DNA of 36,283 nucleotides, taken from NCBI GenBank assembly GCA_036567205.1, contig DATCVA010000332.1:1-36283 (forward strand), given 5' to 3'. The position numbers and the translations under genes are program-made. How positions within the stretch are numbered: position 1 is the stretch's first letter; each line of letters begins with the position of its first letter. The notes beneath the pieces were generated by a model that did no database searches, was not told where the DNA came from, and worked only from the letters and a program-made list of their open reading frames with translations. This DNA comes from DATCVA01 sp036567205 (GTDB lineage: Bacteria > Pseudomonadota > Gammaproteobacteria > Burkholderiales > Burkholderiaceae_B). Positions 26,082-33,066 of the stretch are shown in pieces.

Positions 26082-26885
26082 TCAGGTACCTATACTTACA
26101 GGCGCCACCAGTTTATTCAGCAGGGCTATAACGCTTTGGGCTGTAATACGCCCGGTCTTGGGGTTTTCCGATGGAATATTCTGAATTTCCATTGAAAACG
26201 AGGCGGAGTCGGACTCTACCTCGACTCTATGTATGTTTCTGCTCAAAGCCGGATCCGCCCAGATCTCTAGCTCCGTCTTATCGGGACCAATGCCTGCCAG
26301 GGCCAGGCTGACCGATACATTAAGATTTGCGGGAAAACCAATGGCCGCTTCACGCGGTGTTCCGCGAAAAATCAATGTCGACTCCGTAATATCGGCAATA
26401 TTAATATTGTTTTGTTCAAGGTAAGGGGCGCCCACCAAGCCCCGGACTGGCTTGCGCGTTACCATTTTCACTGAGTGAATGACACCCTGAGCCGCCGCGG
26501 TCAGGGCATCAAGTCCTAACAGGGCCCCAGATGGAACCAGGATTTGCCCGCCATATTGAGCCGCCAATTCGGGTAACTGAGGATGCCGCAGTAAAGCCCC
26601 GGAGCTCAACACCACGACCTTCTTGCCCGCACGCAAAAAAGGCTCGGCAATAGCAGGAAGCAAATGAGCCGGCGCGCATTCGATGACGATATCGCAATGG
26701 GGCTCCAGCGCATCTATCGTAGTAATAAGCGGTGGATTGGCACACCCGCTTAAATCAGGCGCCTTGGCTGGATCGCGCACAGCGACTGCGGTCAGAAGCA
26801 ATCCCTTGATACCGCCATCCAGCGCTTTTACCAGCGACTTACCGATGGCGCCAAATCCGGCTATTCCTACACGATAGACTTTCAT
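26082..26885 (-). CDS. L-aspartate dehydrogenase-like protein
   Basis: This 267-residue NAD(P)-dependent enzyme of the NadX/AspDH family oxidises aspartate to iminoaspartate, which hydrolyses to oxaloacetate and ammonia. It shows the Rossmann loop GFGAIG at 10-15, ILVPSGALLGLDAL, AIGFPANLNVSVSLALAG and the catalytic-His segment NIHRVEV (His219). The ending has the diagnostic NIPSENPKTGRITAQSV. No nadA or nadC lies nearby, so a role in NAD synthesis is unlikely; the context is catabolic (Bug receptor, LysR, RraA-like). The ATG at 26885 follows GGAGTAACAGGCTCG. The true substrate could be a substituted aspartate. Confidence 0.87.
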   Translation of the reverse strand: MKVYRVGIAGFGAIGKSLVKALDGGIKGLLLTAVAVRDPAKAPDLSGCANPPLITTIDALEPHCDIVIECAPAHLLPAIAEPFLRAGKKVVVLSSGALLRHPQLPELAAQYGGQILVPSGALLGLDALTAAAQGVIHSVKMVTRKPVRGLVGAPYLEQNNINIADITESTLIFRGTPREAAIGFPANLNVSVSLALAGIGPDKTELEIWADPALSRNIHRVEVESDSASFSMEIQNIPSENPKTGRITAQSVIALLNKLVAPVSIGT

Positions 26886-26917
26886 CGAGCCTGTTACTCC
26901 ATTCGCAGTTAATTGTC

Positions 26918-27020
26918 ATTCCATTTCCATATCAAACGTGCACTTTGTCGGCTTCGCCAGCCTTACCTTAGTGATGTCTGCATTTCGCCTTCGCGTTCAC
27001 GCTTGATTCGGAAACGGAAT
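26918..27020. repeat. Palindromic repeat, copy C (103 bp)
   Basis: The left arm 26918-26943 and right arm 26995-27020 both keep the ATTCC/GGAAT ends and the GTGCAC or GTTCAC inner ends, with a few mismatches between arms. The length equals that of copy A. The core GTCGGCTTCGCCAGCCTTAC equals copy B. It sits between the LysR gene and the aspartate-dehydrogenase-like gene, 32 bases upstream of the latter's start. Confidence 0.82.
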
Positions 27021-27110
27021 CGGCATGCCAACTGACACGCCCGCACCTATCTTAGCGACCGCCTCGGGCGGGCTACAAACGATTTAATATTGGACTATGA
27101 ATGAGTCAGG

Positions 27111-28073
27111 CTAATAGCGCGGTTGTTTCGCCACGCTTAAGATCCATTTCCGGAAAAGCCCAACGGCCGGACGCTGCAACTCTGCCTCGTGCGTCAACAA
27201 ATAATACTCACCCGCACTTTTTATCGGGTCAAGCTGTTCCAGGGGCGCAATAAGTTCGTTACGCCCGGGGTAGCCGTCCAGCAGCACTTTAGGAATAATG
27301 GCAATACCTTTACCTTCTTGTGCCGCAAGCAACGAGATATAAAAATGGCCACACTCCATTTCCACAGGCTTTGAAGATAAAGAAACACCATACGCACGCA
27401 ACCAGTCCCGCCACGCATTCGGCCGGCTTGCCGTATGTATAAGGGTATAGTCCAGAAGGTCTTGCACGCTTGTGATCTGTCTCTTGTGGTCCTGTAGTTT
27501 TTTCGACATTACCGGAACGAGTACATCGTCAAACAGAAAGTCCGCCTGTATGCCATCCCAACGCTTAAGCATGACCAGGTCAACGCCCGGCTGACTGCTT
27601 GAATACTGCTGCCCCGGCAACTTGCCCACACGAATAGCAACGTCGATGCCGTCTCTGACCATATCCACCGCCCGAATATCGGAAACCACCCTGACTTCGA
27701 TATCGCGGTGCAACGACGCAAACGATGCCAGACGAGGCATTAGCCAAAGCATGCTGATGGTAGGAATAGTGCTAACAGTTAGAGTGGCATGCTGGTCCCG
27801 GTTAACAATACGTTCTGTGGCTTTTTCCAGGTCTTCAAGCATGTTGCGGCAAGCTGCGTAGTATTCAATTCCCTCGTCGGTCAGGTCAACCTGACGAATC
27901 ATACGCACGAAAAGCTTCTTGCCAAGATACTCCTCGAGCTTGCGCACCTGCAGGCTGACGGCCCCTTGAGTCACATGCAGCTCTTCGGCTGCCAGCGTGA
28001 AAGAACGATGGCGAGCCGCCGCTTCAAACGACCTGACTGCGGGAAGCGGCGGTAATTTTCGTTTTTTTGTCAT
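27111..28073 (-). CDS. LysR-family transcriptional regulator, GcvA-like
   Basis: This 320-residue regulator has a winged helix with LPPLPAVRSFEAAARHRSF and AAEELHVTQGAVSLQVRKLEE, the GcvA-type signature. An effector domain follows from about residue 90 (LTVSTIPTISMLWLMPRL). The ATG at 28073 gives the family's normal start. An in-frame start at 28157 would put 28 residues inside repeat copy D and is rejected. No strong Shine-Dalgarno is seen. It lies between the Bug receptor and the AspDH-like gene on the same strand, with repeats at both junctions, and probably controls this module. Its promoter must lie in or beyond copy D, only 34 bases upstream. Confidence 0.9.
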   Translation of the reverse strand: MTKKRKLPPLPAVRSFEAAARHRSFTLAAEELHVTQGAVSLQVRKLEEYLGKKLFVRMIRQVDLTDEGIEYYAACRNMLEDLEKATERIVNRDQHATLTVSTIPTISMLWLMPRLASFASLHRDIEVRVVSDIRAVDMVRDGIDVAIRVGKLPGQQYSSSQPGVDLVMLKRWDGIQADFLFDDVLVPVMSKKLQDHKRQITSVQDLLDYTLIHTASRPNAWRDWLRAYGVSLSSKPVEMECGHFYISLLAAQEGKGIAIIPKVLLDGYPGRNELIAPLEQLDPIKSAGEYYLLTHEAELQRPAVGLFRKWILSVAKQPRY

Positions 28074-28107
28074 GAATTTAGTTGCATGTGGCCGCCAGCT
28101 GCAACTT

Positions 28108-28209
28108 GCTCCATTTCCAAGTCTATTGTGAACACAAAGGCGTGGCGCAGCCAGCACATTGGTACGGCTGCTGCGCCGACACAGTTCACGATTGATTTGG
28201 AAGAGGAAT
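28108..28209. repeat. Palindromic repeat, copy D (102 bp, inverted)
   Basis: Arms at 28108-28133 and 28184-28209 match copy A (CCATTTCCAA, GTGAAC; GTTCACG, TTGATTTGGAA). The core aligns with copy A only after reverse complementing, for example GTGTCGGCGCAG and CCGTACCAA on the minus strand, so this copy is inverted. Its last base is the first base of the Bug receptor's stop codon on the complementary strand. Confidence 0.78.
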
Positions 28210-29195
28210 TACTGAACTTGCAATTTGGCTTCCTGGATTACCTGGTTCCAAACCTTGTCTTCACTTGCTACAAACTTCTCGAATGCCTTGCGCTGCATGG
28301 CCATCGGCTCGATACCCCGAGCCCGCAAATCCGCCTGCAGCGCAGGATCTTTCAGTGTGGTGAACAAAGCTTGACTCAACTTCTCGACGATTGTACCCGG
28401 GGTGCCCGCCGGGGCAAATACGCCAAACCAAGTGCTGGCGCTATAGTCTTTAACGCCTGCTTCGATGAAGGTGGGAACGGTAGGCAGCAAAGGTGAACGC
28501 TCGCGAACCGTAATGCCCAGTGCCTTGACCCGCTGCGCCTTGATATGCGGCAGGGCTGTCGGCAAAGGCTCCAGCAATAGCTGGATCTGGCTACCGATAA
28601 GATCGGTCATTGCAGGGGCTCCACCTTTATAAGGTACATGCGTAAGCTTGACCCCCGCCTGCAAAGCAAGCAATTCAGTTTGAACATGATGACTGGTGCC
28701 CGCGCCCGCGGAACCATAGTTCAATTCCCCTGGATTGCGTTTGGCGGCAGCCAGCACATCCTCCAGGTTTTTAAAAGAAGAGTTGGCGCCGGCAACCAGC
28801 ACGCTGGCAACCGACGCGATTCCGCCCACTGCGACCAGGTCTTTTTCAGGTCGATACTTTGCTTCTTTATATAGATTGGGCGCTACCGAAATCGTGCTGG
28901 CGGCTCCCAGTAGTATGGTGTAGCCATCGGTGGCGCTGTCCACCGCGATTTTGGTGCCGATCATGCCGCCCGCGCCCGGCCGGTTATCGATGACGACTTC
29001 GGCCCCTAAGGTCGTTGCCAATTTATTAAGGACCAGGCGGCCAACCGTATCGTTGATGCCGCCCGCAGGGAACGGCACTATGGCCCGAATTGCCTGTGTC
29101 GGGTAGTTGCTTGCGGAAGACGCATGCACAACCGAGCACGGCAGCGAACTAAAACCAAGCGCAATGGCGCCAGCCAGTAAAGCACGAACTTTCAT
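28209..29195 (-). CDS. Tripartite tricarboxylate transporter (Bug family) periplasmic receptor
   Basis: This 328-residue periplasmic carboxylate receptor has a signal peptide over residues 1 to about 26 (MKVRALLAGAIALGFSSLPC, then SVVHASS) and the mature start NYPTQAIRAIVPFPAGG. The family blocks TDGYTILLGAA, LNYGSAGAGTSHHVQ, HVPYKGGAPAMTDL and YSASTWFGVFAPAGTP are all present. The ATG at 29195 has a strong AGGAG 8 bases upstream; a start at 29237 would add 14 basic residues and is unlikely. It heads the leftward run Bug, LysR, AspDH-like, RraA-like. The likely ligand is an aspartate-related or C4-C6 carboxylate, inferred from the neighbours. No TctA/TctB membrane genes are present. Confidence 0.9.
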   Translation of the reverse strand: MKVRALLAGAIALGFSSLPCSVVHASSASNYPTQAIRAIVPFPAGGINDTVGRLVLNKLATTLGAEVVIDNRPGAGGMIGTKIAVDSATDGYTILLGAASTISVAPNLYKEAKYRPEKDLVAVGGIASVASVLVAGANSSFKNLEDVLAAAKRNPGELNYGSAGAGTSHHVQTELLALQAGVKLTHVPYKGGAPAMTDLIGSQIQLLLEPLPTALPHIKAQRVKALGITVRERSPLLPTVPTFIEAGVKDYSASTWFGVFAPAGTPGTIVEKLSQALFTTLKDPALQADLRARGIEPMAMQRKAFEKFVASEDKVWNQVIQEAKLQVQ

Positions 29196-29238
29196 TGTCT
29201 CACTCCTTGATGGCACTCTAATGGTGCGTCGGGCCAAC

Positions 29239-29274
29239 CTGCATAAGCGCGGGCCGGGGCCCGTGCTTATGCAG
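29239..29274. repeat. 17-bp near-perfect inverted repeat upstream of the Bug receptor
   Basis: Arms 29239-29255 and 29258-29274 (CTGCATAAGCGCGGGCC and its complement, one mismatch) leave a 2-base gap. The centre lies 61 bases upstream of the receptor ATG and 178 bases downstream of the phoU stop. There is no T-run. It may be an operator, an attenuating hairpin or the end of the phoU transcript. Confidence 0.55.
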
Positions 29275-29434
29275 TGTAGGTGTCCATCTTCAGGGCAACA
29301 ACAGATTAAAAGTTCTTTATTGAATGAAATAAATTAATGCATAGGATCATAAGGCCGCCACGCATTCATAGCCGCCAATCCTGGTGAGACGCTGGCTGAT
29401 ATCGTTTCGATTTTCCGGCCGGGCCTGTCTGGTT

Positions 29435-30160
29435 CTAAGCCTGGTTCTCTTCCTCGGGAGCCTCGCCACGGGCGGTACGCTCGGTAGCCTTGACGCCTGT
29501 GTGGCGCACGTCGTCGCCACGCACCATGTAAATTACGCGTTCCGACATATTTTTAGCATGATCGCCAATACGCTCGAGAGAGCGAGCAATAAAGATAAGA
29601 TCGATAGACCGGCTAATGGTACGAGGGTCTTCAATCATGTAGCTGATCATGTGGCGCAACGAAGCTTTCCATTCTTTATCGACCTCTTTGTCGTTACGCA
29701 CCACCGTCGCCGCATGTATTGGATCTTCACGAGCAAAGGCATCGAGAGTGTCGTGAATCATTGCAACCACGTAGGTAGTGATATGGCGCAATTCGACAAT
29801 AGGCGTGTACCGCCCTTCGCTCTCATGCAGGCGGCGTGCAACCTTGGCGATTTTTTCGGCCTCGTCGCCACAACGCTCCATGTCGGTCAGCATTTTCGAT
29901 ACCGACAGCAAAAGGCGCAAATCGATCGCAGTAGGCTGGTTGCGTGCAATCAGCAAACCAATGCGCTCGTCGATTTCAACCTCGAGCCGGTTCACCTCTT
30001 TCTCGCGCTCCCGCACACGATCGACCAGCTCGAGATCGCCGCCGATCAGGGCTTCCATCGCATCGCGGACCATGGACTCGACCAATCCGCCCATTTGCAA
30101 AAATAGTGAACGAGTGGACTCGAGGTCGGAATGAAACTGTTTATTAGTATGCTCGGACAT
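29435..30160 (-). CDS. phoU: Phosphate signalling regulator PhoU
   Basis: This 241-residue cytoplasmic protein links the Pst phosphate importer with the PhoR kinase and keeps the Pho regulon off when phosphate is plentiful. Two three-helix PhoU repeats are present, each with the metal-binding E/DxxxD-type helix: MLTDMERCGDEAEKIA and LIFIARSLERIGDHAKNMSE. The tail (residues 220-241) is charged and variable. The ATG at 30160 starts MSEHTNKQF, a normal PhoU start. It stands alone; pstSCAB and phoBR are not in the window, although rpiA lies 110 bases upstream on the same strand. Confidence 0.95.
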   Translation of the reverse strand: MSEHTNKQFHSDLESTRSLFLQMGGLVESMVRDAMEALIGGDLELVDRVREREKEVNRLEVEIDERIGLLIARNQPTAIDLRLLLSVSKMLTDMERCGDEAEKIAKVARRLHESEGRYTPIVELRHITTYVVAMIHDTLDAFAREDPIHAATVVRNDKEVDKEWKASLRHMISYMIEDPRTISRSIDLIFIARSLERIGDHAKNMSERVIYMVRGDDVRHTGVKATERTARGEAPEEENQA

Positions 30161-30270
30161 ATCAACCTTTCGTCATTGCCATGAGTTAATAAAATGAATA
30201 ATGCAGTGTGACGACTTTTATATTACTGCCGTCTGCAAGCTGTGGAGCCTACAGTATATATATGACTATA

Positions 30271-30954
30271 TTATGAACGTGCCGAACGCATTTGCCGCAC
30301 GCCCCCCTGGGTTGATACCAAAGCGACATCGGCCCCCGCGATGGCAAACAGACCGCAGGTGACAACACCGGGGATATCGTTGATTTGCGCTTCTAGCCGA
30401 GCGGGCTCTTTAATACTTAAACCCGATACATCAAGAATCTGGCAGCCATTATCGGTAACAAAACCTTCGCGCAAGGTAGCGACACCGCCAAATTGAGCAA
30501 CGCGCCGGGCGACCACGGCAAGCGCCATGGGAATTACTTCGATGGGCAATGGAAATTTACCCAGGCAATCGACCAGCTTGGACTCGTCGACTATGCACAC
30601 AAACTGCTCTGCCACCGACGCCACGATTTTTTCACGGGTAAGAGCCCCGCCGCCGCCTTTAATCATATTCAAGCCTGCGTCAATCTCGTCGGCTCCGTCA
30701 ATATATAAAGGCATACTTTGCACCTGGTTCAGATCGAAGACCGGAATTCCCAGGCTCTGCAACCGCTCGGAACTACGCTGCGAGCTTGAAGCTGCACCAC
30801 GAAAACGATGCTTATGCGCAGCCAGCGCATCGATAAACAAGTCGGCAGTCGAACCTGTTCCCACACCAAGAATAACGTCGGCCTTTAAAAAGGGTAAGGC
30901 ATACTCGACCGCGGCCCGCGCCACGTTATGTTTAAGTTCTTGCTGACTAAGCAT
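30271..30954 (-). CDS. rpiA: Ribose-5-phosphate isomerase A
   Basis: This 227-residue enzyme interconverts ribose 5-phosphate and ribulose 5-phosphate in the pentose phosphate pathway. It carries the conserved LGVGTGSTADLFIDAL loop, IDGADEID with the catalytic Asp region, MIKGGGGALTREKIVA and DESKLVDCLGKFPLPIEV with its catalytic Glu/Lys area. The ATG at 30954 has an AGGA inside the end of the preceding yffB gene, whose stop is 3 bases upstream, so both are translated together. Full length with no oddities. Confidence 0.96.
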   Translation of the reverse strand: MLSQQELKHNVARAAVEYALPFLKADVILGVGTGSTADLFIDALAAHKHRFRGAASSSQRSSERLQSLGIPVFDLNQVQSMPLYIDGADEIDAGLNMIKGGGGALTREKIVASVAEQFVCIVDESKLVDCLGKFPLPIEVIPMALAVVARRVAQFGGVATLREGFVTDNGCQILDVSGLSIKEPARLEAQINDIPGVVTCGLFAIAGADVALVSTQGGVRQMRSARS

Positions 30955-30957
30955 GAA

Positions 30958-31314
30958 TTATCCTAGTAACTCAGTGTATTTTTTATCTGAAAAGCCGACG
31001 CTTACCGAGCCATTGGTGCGCAGCATAACCGGCCGTTTAACCAAGGTAGGAAACTCGGCAATAAGTGTCAGCCATTGCTCGTCGGATGCGGGCTCTTTGC
31101 GCTCGGCAGGCAAATTACGCCAAGTCATGGATGCCCGGTTAACCAGCTTTTCCCAGCCGCCCAACTCGTGCGCCCACGCGGCAAGAAGCTCGGCCGGGAC
31201 CGGCTCATCGCGGTAATCGGTAAACGCAGCTTCAATTTTATGCTCTTCAAGCCATTTCATGGCCTTCACGCACGTGCTGCACCGTTTTAGCCCATAAAGC
31301 TTTACTGCACTCAT
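30958..31314 (-). CDS. yffB: ArsC/Spx-fold reductase of the YffB type
   Basis: This 118-residue thioredoxin-fold protein is related to arsenate reductase ArsC and Spx. It starts SAVKLYGLKRCSTCVKAMKW and so has a CxxC pair (CSTC), where E. coli YffB, as I recall, keeps only the first Cys. The TWRNLP and FPTLVKRPVML segments match the YffB family, which probably acts as a glutathione-dependent thiol reductase. The ATG at 31314 has an AGGAG 6 bases upstream; the in-frame TTG at 31320 is less likely. It precedes rpiA by 3 bases. A true arsenate-resistance role is unlikely because no ars genes are nearby. Confidence 0.85.
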   Translation of the reverse strand: MSAVKLYGLKRCSTCVKAMKWLEEHKIEAAFTDYRDEPVPAELLAAWAHELGGWEKLVNRASMTWRNLPAERKEPASDEQWLTLIAEFPTLVKRPVMLRTNGSVSVGFSDKKYTELLG

Positions 31315-31346
31315 CAACAACTCCTAAAAATCGTAATTACCAGACA

Positions 31347-32150
31347 TTACGCCGGCTTCCTGCCCCACGACATTCTGCTGGCCACAATGACGCAAATACC
31401 CACCGCCAGCATAAACAGCGTTGCCAATGCGTTGATCTCGGGCTTTAGCCCCAGCCGCACACGGGAAAAAACCTCGAGCGGCAAAGTTGTATAACCCGGT
31501 CCCGACAAAAACGATGCAATCACAACGTCGTCCAGCGATAGTGTAAAAGCCAGCAACCACGCCGCGACGAGCGCCGGCGCAATCAACGGCAAGGTAATGA
31601 CGAAGAACACTTTAAGCGGAGAAGCCCCCAGATCAAGCGCCGCCTCTTCAAGCGAGCGATCAAGGTCACGGATGCGCGATTGAATCACAACCGCGACATA
31701 CGCCATGCACAAAGTGACATGCCCTACCCAAATAGTGAATATACCGTTGCTGTCCGGCCAACCAAAAAAATTACTCATTTCGACAAACATAAGCAACAAC
31801 GCAATTCCCAGCACTACTTCCGGGATGACCAGCGGCGCGCTTACCATGCCAATGTATAAAGCGAAACCACGAAAACGCCCCATGCGCGCCAGGACATACC
31901 CCGCCCACGTACCAATGACAACGGCCGCCGTGGCCGTTAAAGCGGCAATTTTCAAGGACAACCAGGCAGCGCTGAGCAAAGCCTCATCGTTAAAAAGCTG
32001 GTGGTACCACTTGAATGAAAAACCCGACCATGTGGTCAGCATCGGCGATTCATTAAATGAAAAAGCCATCAAACACAAAATAGGAATATACAAAAAAGCA
32101 TATCCCAAGGCTAAAACCAGGGCGCGCAAAGCGCGATTAGGCCGGACCAT
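31347..32150 (-). CDS. potI: Putrescine-type ABC transporter permease PotI
   Basis: This 267-residue inner-membrane permease has six predicted transmembrane helices (the first near residues 12-32, ALGYAFLYIPILCLMAFSF). The binding-protein-dependent EAA loop is EEAALDLGASPLKVFFVITLPLIAPAL, the coupling site for PotG. It pairs with PotH to form the channel of the polyamine importer. The start at 32150 overlaps the end of potH by 14 bases, so the two are coupled. It is the last gene of potFGHI. Confidence 0.93.
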   Translation of the reverse strand: MVRPNRALRALVLALGYAFLYIPILCLMAFSFNESPMLTTWSGFSFKWYHQLFNDEALLSAAWLSLKIAALTATAAVVIGTWAGYVLARMGRFRGFALYIGMVSAPLVIPEVVLGIALLLMFVEMSNFFGWPDSNGIFTIWVGHVTLCMAYVAVVIQSRIRDLDRSLEEAALDLGASPLKVFFVITLPLIAPALVAAWLLAFTLSLDDVVIASFLSGPGYTTLPLEVFSRVRLGLKPEINALATLFMLAVGICVIVASRMSWGRKPA

Positions 32151-33066
32151 GAGGCCTCCGTCCTTGTATTTCCAATTGCTTTGCCGAGTTATATTGAAAC
32201 AACACCAGGGGCACCAGCAAAATCAAAACCATCACGCAGGTGACGGCAGCGGCCATAGGCCAATCGGCATTGTTGAAAAATTCGGTCCACATGACCCGGC
32301 CCATCATCAGCGTGTCGGCACCGCCCAGCATTTCGGGAATGACATATTCACCCACCGAAGGTATAAAAACCAGCATGGCGCCGGCAACAACCCCCGGCGC
32401 CGACAAAGGCAAGGTAATGCGCAGGAAAACACGCCATGGGCGCGCACCCAGATCGTAAGCGGCCTCAAGCAGACGCACATCAAGCTTCACCAGATTGGCA
32501 TATAAGGGCAAAATAAAAAAGGGCAAATAGGCATACACCAGGCCAATGTATACCGCCAGATCGGTACGGTAAATTTCGAAAGGCGTATTAATTACGCCAA
32601 GCCATATCAACAGATTGTTCAGCAGGCCATCGTTACGCAAAATACCAACCCAGGCATACACACGCAAAAGCAGCGAAGTCCAAAACGGCAAAATCACGGC
32701 CAGCAGCAACATATTACGAACTGCCGGACCAGAGCGCGCAATGTAGTAAGCCAGCGGATAACCAATTACGGCACAGCACAGTGTCGTAATTGCCGCCATT
32801 TTGACAGAGTTCAAATAGGTCGCAATATACAGACTGTCGGTAAACAACAAAGCGTAACTGCGCAGATGCAGGCTAATACCCAGCGTTTGGTCTTTCAGCT
32901 CAGCTAACGGCGTGTAAGGCGGGATTCCAAATTTAAGGTCAGCCAGGCTGATCTTAAAGACCAAAAAAAACGGCACCAGCAAAAACAGCGTCAGCCAAAT
33001 AAAAGGCGGCGCAATAGCCAGCCGCCGGGATGACGGCCACAATCGTTGCCAAGGTATTTTTTTCAT
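32137..33066 (-). CDS. potH: Putrescine-type ABC transporter permease PotH
   Basis: This 309-residue permease has an extra N-terminal helix (PPFIWLTLFLLVPFFLVFKI) and six core helices. The coupling loop is LLEAAYDLGARPWRVFLRIT. The large periplasmic loop with GIPPYTPLAEL between the first two helices is typical of PotH/PotB. It forms the heterodimeric channel with PotI. Its ATG overlaps the potG stop as ATGA. Confidence 0.93.
   Translation of the reverse strand: MKKIPWQRLWPSSRRLAIAPPFIWLTLFLLVPFFLVFKISLADLKFGIPPYTPLAELKDQTLGISLHLRSYALLFTDSLYIATYLNSVKMAAITTLCCAVIGYPLAYYIARSGPAVRNMLLLAVILPFWTSLLLRVYAWVGILRNDGLLNNLLIWLGVINTPFEIYRTDLAVYIGLVYAYLPFFILPLYANLVKLDVRLLEAAYDLGARPWRVFLRITLPLSAPGVVAGAMLVFIPSVGEYVIPEMLGGADTLMMGRVMWTEFFNNADWPMAAAVTCVMVLILLVPLVLFQYNSAKQLEIQGRRPHGPA

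Noticed and set aside
25521..26195. 224-residue plus-strand open frame
   Set aside because: It is antisense to the RraA-like and AspDH-like genes, both with clear family motifs.
28074..28157. N-terminal extension of the second LysR regulator
   Set aside because: The extra 28 residues are encoded inside repeat copy D and are unlike the family. The start at 28073 begins the helix-turn-helix domain normally.
13144..28209. CRISPR or other spaced repeat array
   Set aside because: The four copies are kilobases apart, are internally palindromic and do not alternate with uniform spacers. No cas gene is present.
30958..31314. Arsenate reductase for arsenic resistance
   Set aside because: The sequence follows the YffB subgroup and no other ars gene is nearby.
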